A DNA stretch of 64,000 bases. Source: Alphaproteobacteria bacterium (GTDB lineage: Bacteria; Pseudomonadota; Alphaproteobacteria; Rhizobiales; GCA-2746425). Positions 49,092 to 58,633 of the stretch are shown here, piece by piece (position 1 is the stretch's first letter; every line of letters begins with the position of its first letter). The translations under genes and the position numbers were made by a program. The stretch lies in the NCBI GenBank assembly GCA_024743215.1, contig JANSWZ010000008.1, positions 1-64,000 on the forward strand, in the 5' to 3' direction. The notes beneath the pieces are model-generated. The model searched no databases. It saw only the letters and a list, made by a program, of their open reading frames with translations, and was not told the DNA's origin.

Positions 49092-49992
49092 AAGAGCCGA
49101 TGCAAAACTGTTGCCCGGCTTCCAGCGCCACCCGGTCGAGATTGACGGCAAAAGCGTCATGACGCTGATTGCTGGCAAGGGGCCGCCGCTTTTGATGTTG
49201 CACGGCGACCCACAAACGCATCTGTGCTGGCATCACCTGGCGCCAGCCCTCGCCACCAAGTTCACCGTTGTGTTGACCGATATTCGAGGCCGCGGCGAAA
49301 CCCACAAACCTCGCTATATTGAAGGGCAAAACGCCTATACGAAGCGCGAAATGGCCGCCGAACAGCTCTCGGTCATGCATGCATTGGGTCATGAGACCTT
49401 CTCGCTTGTCGGCCACGACAGGGGCGCACGCGTCGCGCGTCGGCTGGCACTGGATTACCCTGAAGCAGTCGCGCAACTCGTTGTCATGGATGTTATCCCC
49501 GCCCTCGACTTCTACGAGAACACCAACGCAGAGATTGCGCAGGACTATTTCTACTTTTCGTTTCTCACGCAGACCTATCCGATACCGGACCGGCTGATTT
49601 CCGCAGGCCCGGAAGCCTTTCTCAAGCTCATACTGCATGGACTATCTGATCAGCCCGTTCACTATCACGAACTGGCTCTGGAGGCGTATTTGGCGGCCAA
49701 CACCGGTTCAGACGCGGTTACGGCAATGTGCGAATGTTTTCGCGCCGGATATCACATTGATCAACTTCACGACGCAGCGGATCGGGCTGCGTATAGAAAG
49801 ATCATTTGCCCGACGCTCGTCATGTGGGGTGAGCGGGGTGTTGTCGATAAACACTTTGACGTTCAGCAAATCTGGCATGGATGGTGCGAACAGCCCCAGT
49901 TTTCGGCTATGCCGAGTGGACATTTTATACCTGAAGAAGCCCCCGACGAAGCTCTGGCAGCGTTGAACAACTTTCTGGTCGTCCAAAACTAG
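49078..49992 (+). CDS. Alpha/beta hydrolase (haloacetate-dehalogenase / epoxide-hydrolase-like)
   Basis: A 304-residue hydrolase. HGDPQTHLCWHHLAPALA (oxyanion-hole HGxP), LVGHDRGARVARRLALDYP (nucleophile Asp in GHDRG), WGERGVVDKHFD and the catalytic histidine in MPSGHFIPEEAPDE are present. An Asp nucleophile with HGDPQT fits fluoroacetate dehalogenases and epoxide hydrolases rather than esterases. The start overlaps the ArsR gene, so the regulator probably controls it. Actual substrate unknown. Confidence 0.83.
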   Translation: MSIFERADAKLLPGFQRHPVEIDGKSVMTLIAGKGPPLLMLHGDPQTHLCWHHLAPALATKFTVVLTDIRGRGETHKPRYIEGQNAYTKREMAAEQLSVMHALGHETFSLVGHDRGARVARRLALDYPEAVAQLVVMDVIPALDFYENTNAEIAQDYFYFSFLTQTYPIPDRLISAGPEAFLKLILHGLSDQPVHYHELALEAYLAANTGSDAVTAMCECFRAGYHIDQLHDAADRAAYRKIICPTLVMWGERGVVDKHFDVQQIWHGWCEQPQFSAMPSGHFIPEEAPDEALAALNNFLVVQN

Positions 49993-50235
49993 AGAACACC
50001 AATTTGTACAACCGGCATGCCGATGGTGGGCATGGCAGAACAGAGACTTATCGAACGGCTTCCGACTTGAAGTCTTCTTCTTTGCTGGAAGCTGCCAAAT
50101 GGATACTCACAAATCATGGATGAAATGCCGATAGAGTTCCCAGGATGATGCAAAAGCTGGACCTGACAGTCATCAGCAAGCGTTTGGGCGCTAAAATGCG
50201 CGCAACGGCAGCTTCGAGCCTATTGTGAATGGGCT

Positions 50236-50688
50236 TCAGGTGAGTTTTTTTGTCATAGTGGCGCCAATTCGGGAGCCACCTGTCAATGGCGTGTAACCCT
50301 GACTTAGATAAAATTGGCGGGCCGTTTTTGTGCTTTCCAGTGAACAGATAAGAAGGCCGTCGCTTGATGCCTTCGCTTCCATGTGGCTTAGCAATGCTTT
50401 GCTAACTCCGCGAAAACGAGCGTCGGGGCTCACGTAATTCAGGAGAATTTCTCCCGTTTTACTCATCAGCCCTACTCCAACAATTTCGCCTTCTTTATCA
50501 GCCACATATAGATCAAGCGTTGGATTGCTTACCCACAAGCACCAAGACGCAATGCTCTTGTTTTGAAGCCAGTCCCTGATTTCCTGTGGATCATTGCGAT
50601 GATCCAATGTGCAGAGTTCAGAAATTGAACGCTGCAACGTTTTGATGCCCTGCCCCGCATCGGCTTCACTGGCTAATCTTATCATCAT
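50236..50688 (-). CDS. GNAT-family N-acetyltransferase
   Basis: About 150 residues from MMIRLASEADAGQGIKTL. A compact GNAT fold: LDLYVADKEGEIVGVGLMS (strands 2-4), ILLNYVSPDARFRGVSKALL (acetyl-CoA motif A with a degenerate RxxGxS loop) and KTARQFYLSQGYTP (motif B). A much longer in-frame reading extends to 51057, but it crosses a small membrane-protein gene on the other strand and lacks a ribosome site. Substrate unknown. Confidence 0.75.
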   Translation of the reverse strand: MMIRLASEADAGQGIKTLQRSISELCTLDHRNDPQEIRDWLQNKSIASWCLWVSNPTLDLYVADKEGEIVGVGLMSKTGEILLNYVSPDARFRGVSKALLSHMEAKASSDGLLICSLESTKTARQFYLSQGYTPLTGGSRIGATMTKKLT

Positions 50689-50802
50689 GAGCTTACATGC
50701 TGCACTCGAGTGTAAGAGTATGCAAGCCAGACGCACAAATGTTGCCGGAGCAAGGCGTTTGTGGCGAATGAAAGACCCAGATCTCATGAATATCAGGAAG
50801 TC

Positions 50803-50970
50803 ATGATGAAAATCAGTTTGTTTCTTGGTGGCCTTGCAGGATTGGCGATAGGCGCCGTCACTGGCTGGCTGGCATTCGGCAGTGTCGGCAGCGGCATCGG
50901 TATCGGCGTTGCGATCGGAGCTGCTGTCTGCGGTGTGCTGATCGCCTACGGTTATGAACAAAATAAGTAG
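50803..50970 (+). CDS. Small glycine-rich membrane protein
   Basis: A 55-residue protein, start ATGATG with AGGA upstream. Two close hydrophobic helices with repeated small residues (LFLGGLAGLAIGAVTGWLAF and GSGIGIGVAIGAAVCGVLIA) form a glycine-zipper-like hairpin ending in a polar YGYEQNK tail. No family is assigned. It partly overlaps the unlikely long reading of the acetyltransferase on the other strand. Confidence 0.6.
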   Translation: MMKISLFLGGLAGLAIGAVTGWLAFGSVGSGIGIGVAIGAAVCGVLIAYGYEQNK

Positions 50971-51245
50971 CCGCCGCTTTGCCTGGGCTCCGGACACAAC
51001 AACAGCTTCGGCTTCCTCCTGATGTATCTGGCAGGCACCGTTCACGATAGTCTGCAACCATCTGTTGCTGACGTCTGTGGAAGCAAGTGAAATAATGTGG
51101 CCCTTACAACCGCAAGAGCATTGTCATTCAGCGTTCCGCTTCATGGGTTTTCAGGCAGTTACACCTGTGGTTACCTAGGGCTCTTTCTCGATAGATCTGA
51201 AGATTTCAGGAACGTCCCATACAAAACAAAACGCGAGGTCCGTTC

Positions 51246-51461
51246 GTGAAGGTTTTTCTCTACATCATTGCTGTTATCTTGTTGATTGGCCCACTCTTGG
51301 CCTGGACCTACCTCATTGCTCTGGGATGTGCTTACAACACCGGTTCTTCCAGCTGTGACATCGAGTTGCATGACTATCTGGATACAGAATTCCTGTTGCT
51401 CGCAGCGTTGCCTTGGGCATTGGGATTGATCTGTTTGTATGTCGCAATCCGTAAGCGATGA
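51246..51461 (+). CDS. Small two-span membrane protein
   Basis: A 71-residue protein from a GTG start with GAGG upstream. Two hydrophobic helices (VFLYIIAVILLIGPLLAWTY and FLLLAALPWALGLICLYVAI) flank an acidic loop with two cysteines (GCAYNTGSSSCDIELHD). It ends in a basic RKR. Likely an inner-membrane protein of unknown function. Confidence 0.6.
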   Translation: MKVFLYIIAVILLIGPLLAWTYLIALGCAYNTGSSSCDIELHDYLDTEFLLLAALPWALGLICLYVAIRKR

Positions 51462-51774
51462 GCCCAATTTGACCCTGCAGTCTTTCAAAACCTTAGCTGT
51501 TTCAAGGGTCTGAAAAACCCTGCCTTGATGGCATATTCAGATGCATCCCGATCACTGAGGCAATGCTGAAACGGAGGCACAATGCCATTGGGCTCGGTGG
51601 TCCATCGAAAGGCCTGAACACATGGACGGTTTAATCTGGTACTCTATCGTGCCGGACCTGTTCCTGCCCACCATGGCATATGCCGCAACGATCTTGTTTT
51701 GACCGCCTGTCCACAGATCCAGTCAAATCCCCATTAAAAAAACCCGGTCATAAACCGGGTTTTTCATCTTCAAT
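51462..51774. other. Spacer before the thrS terminator
   Basis: A 313-base region between the small membrane-protein gene and thrS. The only structure seen is the terminator at 51736-51764. Short readings are present, but none is convincing. Confidence 0.5.
51736..51764. terminator. Bidirectional Rho-independent terminator downstream of thrS
   Basis: Perfect 11-bp arms 51738-51748 and 51754-51764 (ACCCGGT / ACCGGGT core) with an A run on one side and a T run on the other, loop CATAA. In the minus direction it ends thrS with seven T residues. Confidence 0.88.
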
Positions 51775-53712
51775 TCACTTGGCTTGTTGTCGGGCCAAGT
51801 CCGGCGGAGTTGCTTCCTGCACAAAACTGTCGATCGCCTCTTCCAAAGTCATGACCGTTTGCTGCTTGGAGCCGATCCGGCGAATGGACACGGTTCCCTG
51901 TTCAGCCTCACGGGCACCCAGCGCAATAATGGCTGGCACTTTGCCAAGACTGTGCTCGCGAACCTTGTAGTTGATCTTTTCATTGCGCAAATCCGCATCA
52001 ACGCGCAGGCCTGCAGCGCGCATGGCCTCACGCACGGTCACAGCATACTCATCTGCTTCTGAGGTGATGGTTGCAATCATGATCTGCAACGGCGCCAGCC
52101 ACAAGGGGAAGTGTCCGGCATGATGCTCGATGAGAATACCGGTAAAGCGCTCCAGCGAACCAAAAATGGCCCGGTGCAGCATAACCGGAACGTGCTTCTC
52201 GCCATCGGAGCCGATGTAAAAGGCGCCCAACCGCTCCGGCAGATTCAAATCCACCTGCAATGTGCCGCATTGCCAGTCCCGGCCAATTGCATCACGCAAA
52301 ACATATTCCAGTTTGGGGCCATAAAAGGCGCCTTCACCCGGGTTCAGCGTATAGGCATCGCCAGCCGCTTCCACAGCGGTTTTCAAAGCTGCTTCTGCTT
52401 CGTCCCAAACTTCATCGGTCCCAACACGCTTTTCGGGACGGTCCGAGAATTTGATGCGAATGTCGGTAAACCCGAAATCGGCATAAATTGACAGCAACAG
52501 ATTGTGGATTGCCAGACATTCCTGCGTGATCTGATCATCCGCCACAAAGACATGAGCGTCATCCTGCGTGAATGAGCGAACCCGCATCAACCCATGCAAC
52601 GCCCCTGAAGGCTCATAACGATGTACCTTGCCAAATTCACTGATTTTGGCCGGCAGATCGCGGTAGGATTTCAGCCCGTTCTTGAACACCTGAACGTGAC
52701 CTGGACAATTCATTGGCTTCAGCGCAAAAACCCGTTCATCCGGCGTTGTCGTGGTATACATGTTCTCGCCGAATTTTTCCCAGTGACCAGAGGCTTCCCA
52801 AAGGCTCCGGTCAAGCATGTCTGGCGTATTCACCTCATCATAATCGGCGCCATCGTTCCGGCGGCGCATATAATTGATAAGGTTCTGAAACAGGCTCCAG
52901 CCTTTTTCATGCCAGAAGACTGACCCCGGACCTTCATCCTGGAAATGGAACAGATCCATCTCGCGACCAAGCTTGCGGTGATCGCGTTTCTCAGCTTCTT
53001 CAAGCCGTGTCAGATAGGCTTTCAGGTCCTTTTCATTGTTCCAGGCCGTGCCGTAAATCCGGGTCAGCATGGCGTTGTCACTATCGCCGCGCCAATAGGC
53101 TCCGGCCACTTTCATCAGCTTGAAGGCCTGGCCGATCTGACCGGTAGACACCATATGCGGCCCCCGGCACATATCGTACCAGTCACCCTGATGATAAATA
53201 TTGACGTCTTCGCCCTCAGGAATCGCATCCAGCAATTCCACCTTGTAACCTTCTCCCAAATCAGCGAATGCCTTGGCGGTATCTTCGCGGGACCAGACCT
53301 GTTTGGTGAAACGCGCATTGCGCTGGATGATCTCTTTCATCTTGGCTTCAATCTTCGGCAGATCGTCCAGCGTGAAAGGCTCATTGCGTGCAAAATCGTA
53401 AAAGAAGCCATCTTCAATGACGGGCCCGATGGTCACCTGTGTGCCAGGAAACAATTCCTGCACAGCTTCGGCCATCACATGCGCTGCATCGTGGCGGATC
53501 AGTTCCAGCGCACGCTCGTCGTCACGGGTGACAATCTCGACAACAGCGCCGTCATGCAATGGGTCCGTCAGGTCTGTAAGGGTGCCATCCAGCACCATCG
53601 CCACTGACTTTTTTGCAAGGGATTTTGAAATATTTTCGGCCAGATCCAGCCCTCGGGAACCATCTTCCAAAGAACGTTCTGAGCCATCTGGTAGTTTTAC
53701 GGAAATCATCAT
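51775..53712 (-). CDS. thrS: Threonyl-tRNA synthetase
   Basis: A 645-residue class II aminoacyl-tRNA synthetase charging tRNA-Thr. The start at 53712 ([14 protein letters not shown]) is chosen for the AGGAG box just upstream. Domains: TGS (1-60), editing domain with [20 protein letters not shown] (HxxxH zinc/editing motif, about 73-92), catalytic core with [16 protein letters not shown] and [10 protein letters not shown] (motif 2 region), and anticodon-binding domain (about 540-640, with [14 protein letters not shown]). Length is normal. It is followed by a strong terminator. Confidence 0.97.
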   Translation of the reverse strand: MMISVKLPDGSERSLEDGSRGLDLAENISKSLAKKSVAMVLDGTLTDLTDPLHDGAVVEIVTRDDERALELIRHDAAHVMAEAVQELFPGTQVTIGPVIEDGFFYDFARNEPFTLDDLPKIEAKMKEIIQRNARFTKQVWSREDTAKAFADLGEGYKVELLDAIPEGEDVNIYHQGDWYDMCRGPHMVSTGQIGQAFKLMKVAGAYWRGDSDNAMLTRIYGTAWNNEKDLKAYLTRLEEAEKRDHRKLGREMDLFHFQDEGPGSVFWHEKGWSLFQNLINYMRRRNDGADYDEVNTPDMLDRSLWEASGHWEKFGENMYTTTTPDERVFALKPMNCPGHVQVFKNGLKSYRDLPAKISEFGKVHRYEPSGALHGLMRVRSFTQDDAHVFVADDQITQECLAIHNLLLSIYADFGFTDIRIKFSDRPEKRVGTDEVWDEAEAALKTAVEAAGDAYTLNPGEGAFYGPKLEYVLRDAIGRDWQCGTLQVDLNLPERLGAFYIGSDGEKHVPVMLHRAIFGSLERFTGILIEHHAGHFPLWLAPLQIMIATITSEADEYAVTVREAMRAAGLRVDADLRNEKINYKVREHSLGKVPAIIALGAREAEQGTVSIRRIGSKQQTVMTLEEAIDSFVQEATPPDLARQQAK

Positions 53713-53847
53713 TTGTCTCCTGCTCACTCTCTGCCAACGAATGCAGGTAAGCCGTTTGTGTTAAATTACGCGGGCGGTTTAACGCGAGCGCAAGTGTGAT
53801 GCAAGTATTTGCCAGCGGAACTGCAGGCGGCTTGTTCCGGCAACCAC

Positions 53848-54183
53848 TCAGTCCAGCCGTGTCGCCGGGTCAATATGACGGCCTGTCCAGCGCCCATACC
53901 GCCAAGGCAGGTACCAGACGGCATCATCTGGAAGTCTTTCAGGTGCCGGGTCATGGCCCGATGCCCCTAAGGGATTGCAACGACAAAACCGGGCCAAAGT
54001 CATCCACCCCCCTGCCCACAATCCGAACCGGGAAATGGATTCAGCGCCATAGGAAGAACAGGTCGGCGCGTAACGACAAGAAGATCCTAAAAGCGGCGAA
54101 ATCACTTTCTGATAGAAGGTGATCAGCCCCAGCCCGAGGTATTTTGGCAGTTTTCGAAGGGAAAAAGTGTCTGCTTTGTTCAT
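53848..54183 (-). CDS. yidD: Membrane protein insertion efficiency factor YidD
   Basis: A 111-residue protein that assists YidC-mediated membrane insertion. The family signature is clear: LITFYQKVISPLLGSSCRYA followed by PTCSSYGAESISRFG and RFCRCNPLGASGHDP. The C-terminal tail after about residue 80 is a species-specific extension (WRYGRWTGRHIDPATRLD). It lies on the minus strand upstream of thrS, the usual Hyphomicrobiales arrangement. Confidence 0.93.
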   Translation of the reverse strand: MNKADTFSLRKLPKYLGLGLITFYQKVISPLLGSSCRYAPTCSSYGAESISRFGLWAGGWMTLARFCRCNPLGASGHDPAPERLPDDAVWYLPWRYGRWTGRHIDPATRLD

Positions 54184-54297
54184 TGCTGGCGGACCGCAAG
54201 GCCCGTTCCGTCTTGTCTGTTTCGAAAATTCACGGCATTCTACAGTTCAATTGGTTCATCAAATGGTTCCATACGAACAAAACATGCTCTGGATCCC

Positions 54298-54936
54298 ATG
54301 ACACGTCGCCAGCTTAACATACTCATTCCCGCGGTCGGCATTGCCATTATAATCGGCATTGTCTGGAATTGGCTGGCCGGTAATACCGACAAATTGGTCT
54401 ACGTCCTGACACCCGCCGATTCAGATGATTCTGCCCGCATTGAGAGATTGGTCACCGAGCCAATTGAACAGAAATTGATAGAAGCCGGAGGCGTGGGAAA
54501 GGTTCACACATACAACGAAGCGGGCCTGTCAGCCATCACCGTTGAAGCCGGAGCCTTTGGAACCTCCATCGATGGTCTGACCCAAAAGCTGACCGAATTG
54601 ATCCCGCCCTGGACTGTTGAGGAATTGACCCTCCGCCCCTCGATTATCGGCCTCGACAAGAATGATATCGTCCACGTTTTCAGAATTTACAATGATGTAT
54701 CTGACGAACGCTTGATGCAAACTGCCGCAAACCTTCTGATCGGCGAGTTGAAGAATATTGATCTGAGAGTATTTGCCAACCCGCTCAACACAGAATCTGC
54801 CGCAGATGAGCAAACTTATGTGGCTTTGGGTGCCGTCGATGAGGACCCGTTTTCAGACATGGTTGAAAGCATCCAGAATCGAATACCGCCCGAAGTCTAT
54901 CTAAACGCACACTACGACGTCTCGTCCCATTTCTGA
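54298..54936 (+). CDS. Membrane-anchored protein resembling an RND-pump porter subdomain
   Basis: A 212-residue protein with one N-terminal membrane helix (ILIPAVGIAIIIGIVWNWL). The following segment RIERLVTEPIEQKLIEAGGV, GKVHTYNEAGLSAITVEAGA looks like the first porter (PN1) repeat of RND efflux permeases, in which the same Q/E-V-T-x-P-I-E ... S-x-x-G-x-x-x-I-x-V series occurs. Full RND proteins are about 1,000 residues with 12 helices, whereas this one has a single helix and about one to two porter-like modules. It may be an independent family or a relic domain. It is inserted between conserved housekeeping genes. Confidence 0.55.
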   Translation: MTRRQLNILIPAVGIAIIIGIVWNWLAGNTDKLVYVLTPADSDDSARIERLVTEPIEQKLIEAGGVGKVHTYNEAGLSAITVEAGAFGTSIDGLTQKLTELIPPWTVEELTLRPSIIGLDKNDIVHVFRIYNDVSDERLMQTAANLLIGELKNIDLRVFANPLNTESAADEQTYVALGAVDEDPFSDMVESIQNRIPPEVYLNAHYDVSSHF

Positions 54937-54948
54937 TTTGCCGAAAGA

Positions 54949-55398
54949 CTATACCCTTGCCGTGACGTTTCGATCTGCTTCAATCTGGTCCAGCGCAGAA
55001 ACCACCGCGTCAAAAATCAGCAAGGTAGACGCATGACGGGCGCGGTAGTCCCGAACCGGCTCCAGAAATTTCAAGGCTTCAAAACGCCCCTCAGGTGGCG
55101 GTCCACCTTCTTTCATCATGGCATACATAGTGGCTTTCAAACTGCGTAGTTCTTTAGCAGTTGCACCAATAATATTGGCAGCGACGATTGAAGCAGATGA
55201 CTGGCCGAGCGCGCAGGCTTTCACCTCCTGCGCAAAATCCGTGACCTGTCCCGCATCCACTTTCAAATCTACAGAAATGGTAGAACCACACAATTTGGAA
55301 TGGGCTTTTGCGGAGGCATCAGGCGCATCCAGCGTTCCAATACGCGGAATATTTCCAGCAAATTCCAGAATCTTTGCATTGTAGACCTCGTCAATCAT
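54949..55398 (-). CDS. NifU-like iron-sulfur scaffold protein
   Basis: A 149-residue IscU/SufU-type N-terminal NifU domain. IDEVYNAKILEFAGNIPRIG opens it; two scaffold cysteines lie in HSKLCGSTISVDLKVDAG and VKACALGQSSASIVAANI. The third cysteine of classic IscU is replaced: the segment where it should be reads RDYRARHASTLLIF. That suggests a modified or non-scaffold role, common in alphaproteobacterial proteins of this locus. It is convergent with the RND-like gene and lies near folE, consistent with the conserved yidD / NifU-like / folE / hisI neighbourhood. Confidence 0.87.
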   Translation of the reverse strand: MIDEVYNAKILEFAGNIPRIGTLDAPDASAKAHSKLCGSTISVDLKVDAGQVTDFAQEVKACALGQSSASIVAANIIGATAKELRSLKATMYAMMKEGGPPPEGRFEALKFLEPVRDYRARHASTLLIFDAVVSALDQIEADRNVTARV

Positions 55399-55609
55399 CG
55401 TGAAAAATGCCTATTCTCGCTGGTGCGACATCAGAATTGATGACATTCCGTGTCAGTATATAGGTCGCTTTGAGCAAATTGTCAGTCATTCAGCTTGCCT
55501 CTGTTCTGATATGCCTTATCTCCTTGCAGCAGGGCCAACTGGCTGAAACCGGTTGGCATGGCTTATATTAGGGGATATCCAATCCCGGTTTGCCGATCAG
55601 GAGTTTAAA

Positions 55610-56236
55610 ATGGACGCAATTCTTGGGCCGCTTGAAAAGGCCATTTCTGCCGAGCAACCGGCTCCTTCACGCCCGACACGTGAACAGGCAGAAGAAGCAG
55701 TGCGCACACTGATTGCCTGGGCCGGAGACGACCCTTCGCGCGAAGGTGTTCTCGACACACCCAAACGCGTGGTCAAAGCCTATGAGGAATTTTACAGAGG
55801 CTATAATGAAAGCCCTCAGGACGTTCTGGCGCGCACATTTGAAGATGTGGGCGGCTATGACGACATCGTCATCGTTCGGGACATTCCGTTCTACTCTCAT
55901 TGCGAACACCATATGGTCCCATTCACCGGCAAAGCCCATATCGGCTATTATCCCGCAGAAGGCGTCGTGGGCCTGTCGAAACTGGCGCGTGTCACAGATG
56001 TTTTCGCCCGCCGCATGCAAACCCAGGAAAACCTGACGGCCCAGATTACAGATGCAATCGATGACGCCTTGCAAGCGCGTGGTGTCGCCGTATTGCTGGA
56101 AGCAGAGCATATGTGCATGTCACTGCGCGGTGTTCAGAAACATGGCGTTTCAACCATCACAACGCAGTTCAAAGGCGTGTTCCGGGATGATCCAAACGAG
56201 CAAACCCGTTTTCTGACGCTGGTACGCGGCAAGTAA
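55610..56236 (+). CDS. folE: GTP cyclohydrolase I
   Basis: A 208-residue enzyme converting GTP to dihydroneopterin triphosphate for folate synthesis. The start at 55610 has CAGGAG upstream. Zinc and active-site residues are seen in [20 protein letters not shown] (about residues 91-110, Cys-x-x-His), and in [18 protein letters not shown] (second Cys). [21 protein letters not shown] is the family core. Length is normal. It is followed by a 56265-56295 hairpin and the gamma-carbonic anhydrase gene. Confidence 0.96.
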   Translation: MDAILGPLEKAISAEQPAPSRPTREQAEEAVRTLIAWAGDDPSREGVLDTPKRVVKAYEEFYRGYNESPQDVLARTFEDVGGYDDIVIVRDIPFYSHCEHHMVPFTGKAHIGYYPAEGVVGLSKLARVTDVFARRMQTQENLTAQITDAIDDALQARGVAVLLEAEHMCMSLRGVQKHGVSTITTQFKGVFRDDPNEQTRFLTLVRGK

Positions 56237-56264
56237 GCCAGACCATAAGTCTTCCATTGCAAAT

Positions 56265-56295
56265 GCAGGTGGATTTGCAAAGCAAATTCGCCTGC
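56265..56295 (+). terminator. Hairpin after folE
   Basis: GCAGG/CCTGC outer arms (56265-56269 and 56291-56295) and ATTTGC/GCAAAT inner arms form a bulged stem. It sits 29 nt after the folE stop and may reduce read-through into the next gene. Confidence 0.4.
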
Positions 56296-56327
56296 TTCAT
56301 AACGGTTTCTCACTCAGGGAGAAGCCA

Positions 56328-56855
56328 ATGCCAGTCTACGAACTTGATGGTCAATCACCGCAACATGCGGTTTCAGACGACATCTGGATTGCACCCGATT
56401 CGCACATCATTGGCAATGTAAAGCTTGGCCCGAAAGTTGGCATCTGGTTCGGTTCAGTGTTGCGCGGCGACAATGAGCTCATCACCATTGGCCCGGGTAC
56501 CAATATCCAGGAGCACACCATGGTGCATACTGATCCGGGGTTTCCGGCAACGATTGGAAAAAACTGCACCATCGGACATCGCGCCATCATTCATGGCTGC
56601 ACGATTGATGACAATTCACTGATCGGAATGGGGGCAATTGTATTGAACGGCGCCCATATCGGGAAAAATTGTCTGATTGGCGCGGGCGCGCTCATTCCCG
56701 AAGGCAAGAGCATTCCCGACAATTCACTGGTCGTCGGCATGCCAGGCAAAGTCATCCGCACCCTCACCGATGATGATGCTGCAAAGCTGACAGAGTCGGC
56801 GCTGAATTATCAAAAAAATGCCAAACGGTTTTTGACCGGTTTGAAACAGGTCTAG
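56328..56855 (+). CDS. Gamma-class carbonic anhydrase-like protein
   Basis: A 175-residue left-handed beta-helix protein. The hexapeptide repeats run from about 20 to 135 (GNVKLGPKVGIWFG, NCTIGHRAIIHGCTIDDNSL, IGKNCLIGAGALIPEGKSI), and the zinc-site histidines lie in EHTMVHTDPGF and GHRAIIHGC. A C-terminal helix (AAKLTESALNYQKNAKRFL) closes the fold. Members hydrate CO2 or are inactive relatives. A GGGAGAAG box precedes the ATG. Confidence 0.9.
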   Translation: MPVYELDGQSPQHAVSDDIWIAPDSHIIGNVKLGPKVGIWFGSVLRGDNELITIGPGTNIQEHTMVHTDPGFPATIGKNCTIGHRAIIHGCTIDDNSLIGMGAIVLNGAHIGKNCLIGAGALIPEGKSIPDNSLVVGMPGKVIRTLTDDDAAKLTESALNYQKNAKRFLTGLKQV

Positions 56856-56866
56856 AGTTCTGAGCT

Positions 56867-57487
56867 CTAATCCGTGCTCGCGGTTTCCGCCAAAAACTGG
56901 TTGTCGCGCTTGTCGGCAACAGAGACCCACTTGCCCGCATGTTTACTGGATTGACGTTTGAGATAATTGTAAGGCGTTTCTGTCCAATGCTTGATCAGAG
57001 CTTCCTGATTATCCAGGACAAAGTCTCCTCGATCTGTACGCACGGTCAGGACCGCGTGGCCACCGCCGTCAATATCACGAACAACTGTAATCAGCAGACT
57101 ACCAGCGGGCCAACCGGCCTGTATAAGGTGATGCCGCTTTAGCAGGACATAGTCTTCGCAATCGCCATATTGATCCGGGAATGCCCAAACTTCTGGAACT
57201 GAATAGAGCTCAAAATCCGTGACCGGCTGGATTGATTGATTGACCATGTGGTTGATCTGAATGAGTTCGTCCCAGCGTTCCTGTGTCAATGCCATAGCCC
57301 GATCCTGGCGAACCTGTGAGCGGCACTGTTGCGGATTGGCACGACAGAATTTGACATGACCAATTGGTGGACGGGTTTTGCCCGCCACCGCCATAAAAGC
57401 AGTGTTTACATCTCTGGCTTCAGAATTATCAATCGCAGTGAAAGCGACGATTAAGCCAAATAATAGGGACCGTTTTAAGTATTTCAT
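56867..57487 (-). CDS. Periplasmic transglutaminase-like cysteine protease (BTLCP)
   Basis: A 206-residue protein with a signal peptide (KRSLLFGLIVAFTAIDNSEA). The BTLCP catalytic triad is visible: Cys in DQYGDCEDYVLLKRHHLI, His in IDGGGHAVLTVRTDRG, and Asp in VLDNQEALIKHW. The N-terminal block RPPIGHVKFCRANPQQCRSQ matches the family start. Such proteases in Hyphomicrobiales are exported and poorly characterised (LapG-related). It is convergent with the carbonic-anhydrase-like gene. Confidence 0.88.
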   Translation of the reverse strand: MKYLKRSLLFGLIVAFTAIDNSEARDVNTAFMAVAGKTRPPIGHVKFCRANPQQCRSQVRQDRAMALTQERWDELIQINHMVNQSIQPVTDFELYSVPEVWAFPDQYGDCEDYVLLKRHHLIQAGWPAGSLLITVVRDIDGGGHAVLTVRTDRGDFVLDNQEALIKHWTETPYNYLKRQSSKHAGKWVSVADKRDNQFLAETASTD

Positions 57488-57628
57488 GGACTCTGACCTA
57501 GGTTTCAATCAAGATCAGAATACAGGTCATGATTTTACATCACGCCAAAAATCAGATGTACTTTTAAATCTAATTTATTGATAACTTTATTTAAATTTTT
57601 AACAGACCTTTAACCACAAAATCGGAGA

Positions 57629-58447
57629 TCAACCCTCGCGACCACCCTCAAATACAGTAAGGTGCTGGATACGTTTTTCCGTGGTCACCAATGGAACAAC
57701 ATTAAAATTGGGGACATTCACATCATCCGCAGGTTCAAGACTGTCTGTGTAGCGCTGGGGCAGGACAGGTTCGTTTTGGGTTCGACGCCGCCCAAATTGC
57801 CGTTCAATGAGTGCCTGCAATTCTGCGATGCCTTGCGGAACGTCCGGATCAGCAATGCCGCCCAACCCATGAAGCGGCTGCGCGGTGGATGGGCGCAGTG
57901 AGACATGGTGCGTGGAAACTGAATGCCCGCCAAGTTCCTGCATTGCGGCTTTATTGCCTGCACTTATGATTCTGGCAGACAAAATGCTGTTTCGGACAAT
58001 TGGATCGCGCCCCAACCAAACCGGCTCGTCCAGTGTGACGCAGGCACCAATAAGCCGAGAGCAGCTGCCAGCTATCTTCTTCAGCGGCAATACAATCCAT
58101 TGCTGTTCAACCGTGCGGCCCTGCGCACTTGTTCCCAGAATTTCTGCTTTGAAGATGGCCCCTTTTTCGGCCACTTGTGTCAGGGCGATCTGCATTTTTC
58201 GCCGATCCAGGTCGGCGAAATGGGCCAATGGTCTCTGCCCTTTCAACTCACGGCGCGCATTCTGACATAGCAAAGTGCCTGCAAGACGGTAGTAAAAACG
58301 ACCATTGGTGTTGCGCTCCAGCAGGAAAACCTCTGGTAAAATAGCGCGAATATCACCTGGATGAATGTCAGCCCGTGCCGGGGCAGCCAATGCCCCACGC
58401 TGTCGATCCCAATAATTGAACAAGGCGCAGATTGTCTGGTGGTTCAT
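57629..58447 (-). CDS. PAS-domain protein (PAS_5 family)
   Basis: A 272-residue cytoplasmic protein starting MNHQTICALFNYWDRQRGAL. An N-terminal PAS-like domain (about 1-150: DIRAILPEVFLLERN, GRFYYRLAGTLLCQN, GACVTLDEPVWLG) matches PAS_5, common in alphaproteobacteria. The C-terminal half (about 160-272) is Ser/Pro-rich and probably disordered. PAS_5 proteins may bind small ligands or take part in cell-cycle signalling. A start at 58477 would add 10 residues. Confidence 0.8.
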   Translation of the reverse strand: MNHQTICALFNYWDRQRGALAAPARADIHPGDIRAILPEVFLLERNTNGRFYYRLAGTLLCQNARRELKGQRPLAHFADLDRRKMQIALTQVAEKGAIFKAEILGTSAQGRTVEQQWIVLPLKKIAGSCSRLIGACVTLDEPVWLGRDPIVRNSILSARIISAGNKAAMQELGGHSVSTHHVSLRPSTAQPLHGLGGIADPDVPQGIAELQALIERQFGRRRTQNEPVLPQRYTDSLEPADDVNVPNFNVVPLVTTEKRIQHLTVFEGGREG

Positions 58448-58633
58448 AAAAAAGCGCTCTATCCTGAAAGTGTGCAATGGCTAACAATGTCTTAACAGGA
58501 TTTTTAAAGCTCTGTGGGTGCAGATGAGCAATATAGTTAATGTCGCTCTGATCTGTGGATTACGCCTCAAAACGCCGTCCCAATTCGGCATAGTGGGCTT
58601 TGTGTTCCGCTGATCAGAGGCTATCTATGGCCC

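Noticed and set aside
50689-51057. N-terminal extension of the acetyltransferase
   Set aside because: It lies opposite the small glycine-rich membrane-protein gene, shows shadow-like composition and has no ribosome site.
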